Source: Scortum barcoo
Taxonomy: Eukaryota > Chordata > Actinopteri > Centrarchiformes > Terapontidae
Length of the DNA: 64,000 nucleotides
Assembly (NCBI GenBank): GCA_023238725.1
Contig: CM041547.1
Coordinates: 25,208,928 to 25,272,927, forward strand
Reading direction: 5' to 3'
Part shown: piece after piece, positions 58,323-64,000 of the stretch
Layout: the number at the start of each line of letters is the position of its first letter
Numbering within the stretch: the first letter of the stretch is position 1
Program-made: the position numbers and the translations under genes
Notes under the pieces: generated by a model
Told to the model about the DNA's origin: nothing
Databases searched by the model: none
What the model saw: only the letters and a program-made list of their open reading frames with translations

Positions 58323-59139
58323 GGCAATGGAGACACACAGGTAAGAAACAGTGGCATCACCGGGAGATTTTACCGGGGTTTCAGCTCTGAGTGTTTAGAG
58401 TGTAGCCCCGATTCTGAATGTAATTTCAAATGTTGAATGACAATGTGAAACCTCAAATTATGATCATTATGTCCTTCAAAATGCACGCAGTCTGTGAAAT
58501 TATCATAGGTCTCAGGCTCTCTCTCCAAAGAGGCTGTCTGTATACTCCTGTTTCTTCTTCTGTATTGTGTGGAGGCAGGGCAGGAAGGGGAGGGGTCTAA
58601 TCAGCGCAGTGTGACGTTAACTGAACGTTGCTGGATCAGTGAGGAGAGGTAACAGCAAGTTGCAAGTAACACATAATTTGGAAATATTGCTATTAAATAG
58701 ATATAAGTGACAATGAACAGGATCCACAATCATTTGATGTGAGCAGTGTGCATCCTTCTCCGCAAGTCCACCAGGCAATGGGAGTAGACCAGATGCCTCA
58801 AAGCATGCTGGGATAATGGATGAGGCTCTGCATGGTACAATTAAAATCCCTGCCTAAAAGGAAGTAATCAGAAGAGCCTAAATCTTTTCATTTCTCATTA
58901 ATTTTTTCTAAAAAAAACATTTTCTCTCTCTCTACCAATCAGTCTCATTGTTACACTCACTGTGTCTCTTGTAAAAACAGGACATCAATCTTTTAGCTGT
59001 TTTCCTTTTTTGACTCTCTGTCCCTGTTGAAGTTTAAACTCCTGACTTTAAAAGCATCCGTAGAGGCTGAGAGATTAAAAACAACCAATAAACTAAATAA
59101 AATTACATCACCAGCACCACTCCCTCCCTAATCACTCAC
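58323..59139. other. Non-coding sequence
   Basis: No coding exon is identified. A GC-richer patch with a possible donor (GAGAG/GTAACA near 58647) could be a weak exon but has no other support. Confidence 0.3.
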
Positions 59140-59345
59140 CTCAGCACCGTTTCCACCTCGTGTCTGTCCTTCACTGCTGCCCGGCTGCAAGCCTGCAGCG
59201 CTGTCTGCAGCCTCAACCAGCTCAGACCCACACACAGCAGGACCAGACCGATCTGCAACACCATAATGCCCGGATGGCACCAGACCCCGTGGTACCAGGC
59301 CCCTAGGCAGCACAGTGTTGCCAGGGTGAGTTGGAGCTGACTCAC
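59140..59345 (-). CDS. Orphan exon-like segment encoding a membrane protein piece
   Basis: On - an AG acceptor (ATCGCAG) precedes 59345 and a strong donor GTGAGTGATT follows 59140. The 206-nt interval is open in one frame and reads 'LQLTLATLCCLGAWYHGVWC', then 'VLQIGLVLLCVGLSWLRLQ', two hydrophobic helices, and ends 'KDRHEVETVLR'. It is GC-richer than its flanks. I do not recognise the family and found no partner exon on either side. It may be one exon of a gene extending out of view, a decayed gene, or chance. Confidence 0.35.
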
Positions 59346-59459
59346 CTGCGATTTGGATAGGCTTTGACAACATGTCCTTCTTCACCACAACCAATCAACC
59401 AACAACCAGCCATATGAAAAAATACTGTGTTGTGGTAAATTGTACATAAAAACATATGA

Positions 59460-59900
59460 ACATGTTTGTCACAGTGGACCCAAATGCAAGACAGCAGCAG
59501 ACAGGCATGATGTTGACTAATAAGCACTTTATTGCAGCTTACGGGAAGGCAAACAGACAGGCAGGTACAGGGCAGGTAGACATTTGAACACTGACAAACG
59601 CAGGAGCAAAACTCAGACAAACTGACACAGAAAAGAGGAAGTGGAGACAGGTGAGGACATTTACAGAGAACAGGTGAAACTAATCGGGGCAGAGCAGGTA
59701 ATCAAACAGGCAGGAAAACATAAGGGCCAGGAAGTAAAGTCTCAGACATGTAAGGTGAGGTAAATGTACAAAATAAAACAGGAAGTGTGCATTAAAAAAA
59801 TGAAAACACAAAGACAAGAACAGGGAACGAGATTTAACTTAACACAGAACACAATGAAAGAGACAGGAAAGAACGGGATCACAAGGAACACAAGGAGAGG
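59460..59900. repeat. Interspersed repeat, class unclear
   Basis: Purine-rich sequence with 'agacaggtgaggacatttac', 'aggtgaaactaatcggggca' and 'caggaagtaaagtctcagac' resembles an abundant fish repeat recalled from other loci. No terminal structure was found. Confidence 0.35.
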
Positions 59901-59944
59901 AAAAATGAAGGGAGAGGAGTGTTAAGTGCTAAATATTAATTATA

Positions 59945-62900
59945 TCTTCTTCTCATCTTCTTCATCCTCTTGGTCCGGGACCGGGTCGCGGAGGCAGCAG
60001 TCTGAGCAGAGATGCCCAGACTTCCCTCACCCCAGACACTTCCTCCAGCTCTTCCAGGGGGACCCCGAGGCGTTCCCAGGCCAGCCGAGAGACATAGTCT
60101 CTCCAGCGTGTCCTGGGTCTTCCCCGAGGCCTCCTCCCGGTGGGACATGCCTGGAACACCTCCCTAGGAGAGGCGTCCAGGGGGCATCCGAAACAGATGC
60201 CCAAGCCACCTCAGCTGACTCCTCTCGATGCGAAGGAGCAGCGGCTCTACTCCGAGCTCCTCCCGAGTGACCGAGCTTCTCACCCTATCTCTAAGGGAGC
60301 GCCCAGCCACCCTGCGGAGGAAACTCATTTCGGCCACTTGTATCCGCATGATCTTGTCCTTTCGGTCATTACCCAAAGTTCATGACCATAGGTGAGGGTG
60401 GGAACGTAGATTGACCGGTAAATCGAGAGCTTCGCCTTTCGACTCAGCTCTCTTCTTCACCACGACGGTCCGGTACACCGACCGCATAACTGCGGACGCT
60501 GCACCAATCCGCCTGTCAATCTCACGCTCCGATCTTTCCCTCACTCGTGAACAAGACCCCGAGATACTTGAACTCCTCCACTTGAGGCAGGACCTCTCCA
60601 CCCACCTGGAGAGGGCATGCCACCCTTTTCCGGTCGAGAACCATGGCCTCGGATTTGGAGGTGCTGATTCTCATCCCAGCCGCTTCACACTCGGCTGCAA
60701 ACCGCTCCAGTACATGCTGAAGGTCCTGGCCTGATGAAGCCATCAGGACAACATCATCCGCAAAAAGCAGAGATGAAATCCTGTGGTTCCCAAACCGGAC
60801 TCCCTCCGGCCCCTGGCTACGCCTAGAAATCCTGTCCATAAAGATTATGAACAGGACCGGTGACAAAGGGCAAGCCCTGCCGGAGTCCAACATGCACTGG
60901 GAACAGGTCTGACTTACTGCCGGCAATGCGAACCAAGCTCCTGCTCCGGTCGTACAGAGACCGAACAGCCCTTAGCAAAGGCTCCCGGACCCCTCCCCAT
61001 ACTCGCGGAGCACTCCCCACAGAATACCACGAGGGACACGGTCGAATGCCTTCTCCAGATCCACAAAGCACATGTGGACTGGTTGGGCAAACTCCCATAA
61101 ACCCTCAAGCACCCTGTGGAGGGTATAGAGCTGGTCCAGTGTTCCACGACCAGGACGAAAACCGCATTGTTCCTCCTGAATCCAAGGGTCGACTATCGGC
61201 CGAATTCTCCTCTCCAGTACCCTGGCGTAGACCTTCCCTGGGGAGGCTGAGAAGTGTGATCCCCCCTGTAGTTGGAACACACTCTCCGGTCCCCCTTTTT
61301 AAAAAGAGGGACCACCACCCCAGTTTGCCACACCAGAGGCACTGTCCCCAACCTCCATGCAATGTTGCAAAGGCGTGTCAGCCAAGACAGCCCCACAACA
61401 TCCAGAGATTTGAGGTACTCAGGGCGGATCTCATCCACCCCCGGCGCCTTGCCACCTGAGGAGCTTACGAACTACCTCAGTGACTTCGGCTTGGGTGATG
61501 GACGAGTCCACCTCAGAGACCCCAGCCTCCGCTTCCTCATTGGAAGGCAAGTCGGTGGGATTGAGGAGATCCTCGAAGTATTTCTTCCACCGTCCGACAA
61601 TGTCCCCAGTCGAGGTCAACAGCTCCCCACCTGCACTGTAAACAGTGTTGGCAGAGTACTGCTTCCCCCTTCTGAGGCGCCGGACGGTTTGCCAGAATCT
61701 CTTCGAGGCCGACCGATAGTCCTCCTCCATGGCCTCACCGAACTCCTCCCAGACCCGAAGTTTTTGCCTCCAGGACTGTCCGGGCTGCGGCTTGCTTGGC
61801 CTGCCGGTACCTGTCAACTGCGTCAGGAGTCCCACAGGCCAACATGGTCCGATAGGACTCCTTCTTCAGCCTGACGGCATCCCTTACTTCCGGTGTCCAC
61901 CACCGGGTTCGGGGTTGCCGCCACGACAGGCACCAGAGACCTTGCGTCCACAACTTCGAACCGCCGTTGGCGTCGACAATGGAGGCAGAGAACATGGTCC
62001 ACTCGGACTCAATGTCCCCAGCCTCCCTCGGAATCTGTGAGAAGCTCTTCCGGAGGTGGGAGTTGAAGACCTCCCTGACAGAGGGCTCGGCCAGACGTTC
62101 CCAACAGACCCTCACAATACGTTTGGGTCTGCCAGGTCTGTCCAACTTCCTCCCCTGCCAGCGGATCCAACTCACCACCAGGTGGTGATCGGTTGACAAG
62201 CTCAGCCCCTCTCTTTACCCGAGTGTCCAAGACATACGGCCGGAGATCAGATGAAACGACAACAAAGTCGATCATCGACCTCCGGCCTAGGGTGTCCTGG
62301 TGCCACGTGCACTTGATGGACACCCTTATGCTTCGAACATGGTGTTCGTTATGGACAAACTGTGACTAGCACAGAAGTCCAATAACAGAACACCGCTCGG
62401 GTTCAGATCGGGGAGGCCGTTCCTCCCGATCACGCCCCTCCAGGTATCACTGTTGTTGCCCACGTGAGCGTTGAAGTCCCCCAGTAGAACAATGGAGTCC
62501 CCAGTCGGAGCACTATCAAGTACCCCTCCCAGGGACTCCAAGAAGGCCGGGTACTCTGTACTGCTGTTCGGCCCGTAGGCACAAACAACAGCAAGAGACC
62601 TATCCCCAACCCGAAGGCGCAGGGAAGCGACCCTCTCGTTCACCGGAGTGAACTCCAACACATGGCGGCTGAGCTGGGGAGCTATAAGCAAGCCCACACC
62701 AGCTCGCCGCCGCTCACCCTGGGCAACTCCAGAGTAGTGGAGGGTCCAGCCCCTCTCAAGGAGCTGGGTTCCAGAGCCCAAGCTATGCGTGGAGGTGAGC
62801 CCGACTATCTCTAGCCGGTACCTCTCAACCTCCCGCACGAGCTCAGGCTCCTTCCCCCCCAGCTGAGGTGACATTCCATGTCCCTATTGCCAGAGTTTTG

Positions 62901-63333
62901 GTCCAGGGATTGGGTCGTCGAGGCCCCCTGCCACGACTGCTACCCAAACCACATTGCACCGGCCCCTCATGGACCTTCCTGCGGGTGGTGAGCCTACTGG
63001 AAGGCGGGCCCACGTCGCCATTTCGGGCTGAGCCCGGCCGGGTCCCGTGGGCAAAGACCCGGCCACCAGGCGCTCGCCTGCTGAGCCCCAACCCCAGGCC
63101 TGGCTCCAGGGTGGGGCCCTGGTAACGCCAATCATGGCATGGACGTAACGGTCCTTGATGTTCTTCTGTTCATGATGGGCTTGTGAACCTGCTCTTAGTC
63201 TGGCCCGTCACCTAGGACCTGTTTGCCATGGGAGACCCTACCAGGGGCGTAATGCCCCCGACAACATAGCTCCTAGGATCATTCGGGCACACAAACCCCT
63301 CCACCACAGTAAGGTGGCGGTTCAAGGAGGGGA
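59945..63333 (-). mobile_element. RTE-like LINE, near full length, decayed
   Basis: A 3.39-kb insertion is flanked by the 14-bp direct repeat AAATATTAATTATA (59931-59944 and 63334-63347). Read on -, a 5' leader starts at 63333 and is followed by an APE-type endonuclease (about 62920-62010), a reverse transcriptase (about 61440-60380) and a C-terminal tail to about 59975 ending in A/G-rich repeats. I assign it to the RTE (Expander-like) group from domain order, short length and single-ORF design. A Rex1/CR1-type assignment is the alternative. Several frameshifts make it dead. Confidence 0.85.
59975..62920 (-). pseudogene. LINE endonuclease-reverse transcriptase pseudogene
   Basis: The endonuclease includes 'VVCAYGPNSS', 'IVLLGDFNAHVGN' and the downstream 'RRSMIDFVVVSSDLRPYV' segment. 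The reverse transcriptase includes 'EEQCGFRPGRGTLDQLYTL', 'CFVDLEKAFDRVPRGIL', 'LLFADDVVLMAS' (catalytic FADD) and 'FKYLGVLFTSEGK'. The tail has 'LRWLGHLFRMPPGRL' and 'RPRTRWRDYVSRLAWERLG'. At least five frame changes separate these blocks, for example near 62325, 61190, 60970, 60825 and 60380. Confidence 0.85.
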
Positions 63334-63486
63334 AAATATTAATTATAATTATATGATATTATTATATGATAATATTTTAAAGTTAAAGTATTTCTTCTGT
63401 GAGTATCATTGCATGAAACTTACAATGTGTACCTGTGAGTGTATGTGTGTGTAAATGTGTGAGTGGGCTTTTCACTCATCCTTAGC

Positions 63487-63519
<33 letters not shown>

Positions 63520-63534
63520 GGTAGGAGGACACTC

Positions 63535-63816
63535 AGTGATGTAGTATGTAGTCATAGATGTGGCATTCCCAAGTGATAGCAACATCAGGAAGAAGGAACA
63601 TGAGAAATTGGAGAAATACCAGGGGCTAAGAGAACAGTTGGAAAGGATGTGGGGTGTGAAGATGTCAGTAATCCCTATGGTGACTCGGGGCTGTGACTCC
63701 CAAGCTGGGCGAGTGGCTCCAGCAGATCCCAGGAACAACATCTGAGATCCCTGTCCAGAAGAGTGCAGCGCTAGGAACAGCTAAGATACTGCGCAGGGCC
63801 CTCAGGCTCCCAGGCC

Positions 63817-63845
<29 letters not shown>
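63535..63845 (+). mobile_element. R4/Dong-like LINE 3' end
   Basis: A 5'-truncated fragment encodes 'VIDVAFPSDSNIRKKEHEKL', then 'YQGLREQLERMW', then 'QAGRVAPADPRNNI' after a frame slip. This is the end of the C-terminal restriction-like endonuclease domain found in fish R4/Dong-type non-LTR elements. It ends in '..RRALRLPGL'-like sequence running into (TA)n at 63818-63844. The clade is assigned from memory of the tail motif. Confidence 0.6.
63818..63844. repeat. (TA)n microsatellite
   Basis: About 13 TA units forming the tail of the LINE fragment. The remaining bases to 64000 show nothing recognisable. Confidence 0.95.
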
Positions 63846-63849
<4 letters not shown>

Positions 63850-64000
63850 GAGTAAAATTAAGATCAGGATAAAAATGTAAAACTAGCCCTTGACAGGGAG
63901 AAGCAAGTGCAAAAGGCTTAAGTATAAAAGTCAGGTACAGCTCAATGACTCTTAATAAAAGTAGCAGCAGGTCTTACTAGCCAGTGTCTGGAAGTTGCAG

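Noticed and set aside
60860..61874. Two about 200-codon ORFs on +
   Set aside because: They are antisense shadows of the LINE reverse transcriptase on -.

Overview
The window is a vertebrate, almost certainly teleost fish, nuclear locus. The evidence is GT-AG introns with vertebrate-like conserved exons, many Tc1/mariner copies, piggyBac and Harbinger-like remnants, L2-, RTE- and R4-type LINE pieces, and dense CA/TG and tetranucleotide microsatellites. No bacterial-style operon, CRISPR array or viral genome is present.

Two genes dominate and face each other. On the + strand lies an oxysterol-binding-protein-like gene, best called osbpl7. It has a likely non-coding exon 1 near 9.4 kb, a 12-kb first intron, 22 coding exons from 21.46 to 31.86 kb, and a 3' UTR with AATAAA at 32859. 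On the - strand lies tbkbp1 (SINTBAD), with 12 coding exons from 47.66 down to 38.10 kb (627 aa, all junctions in phase) and a likely 5'-UTR exon at about 57.5 kb. In mammals TBX21 lies between these genes; here the gap is about 5 kb and holds no T-box exon that I can see.

Layout: 1-9.36 kb is non-coding with repeat relics (a teleost interspersed repeat, an L2-like LINE split by a Harbinger-like element, and a Ty3/gypsy integrase scrap). 9.36-21.4 kb is osbpl7 exon 1 and intron 1, which hold a sub-repeated element, a second copy of the Harbinger-like family, a MADF-like ORF and a piggyBac relic bounded by TTAA. 21.4-32.9 kb is osbpl7, 32.9-38.1 kb is the convergent intergenic/3'-UTR region, and 38.1-57.6 kb is tbkbp1. 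Intron 1 of tbkbp1 contains two complete but inactivated Tc1 elements. 57.6-59.9 kb holds a SINE-like repeat, one orphan exon-like open segment on the - strand and another repeat. 59.9-63.3 kb is a near full-length but decayed RTE-like LINE with a 14-bp target-site duplication, followed by the 3' end of an R4/Dong-like LINE.

The two genes work separately: ORP7-type proteins act at ER contact sites in lipid sensing and transfer, while TBKBP1 is a scaffold for TBK1/IKKe kinases. The most notable observations are two apparent single-G insertions that break an otherwise intact osbpl7 reading frame, several CA/TG microsatellites directly abutting splice sites of both genes (one duplicating a splice donor in frame), and the missing tbx21. 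I found no convincing previously undescribed biological system.
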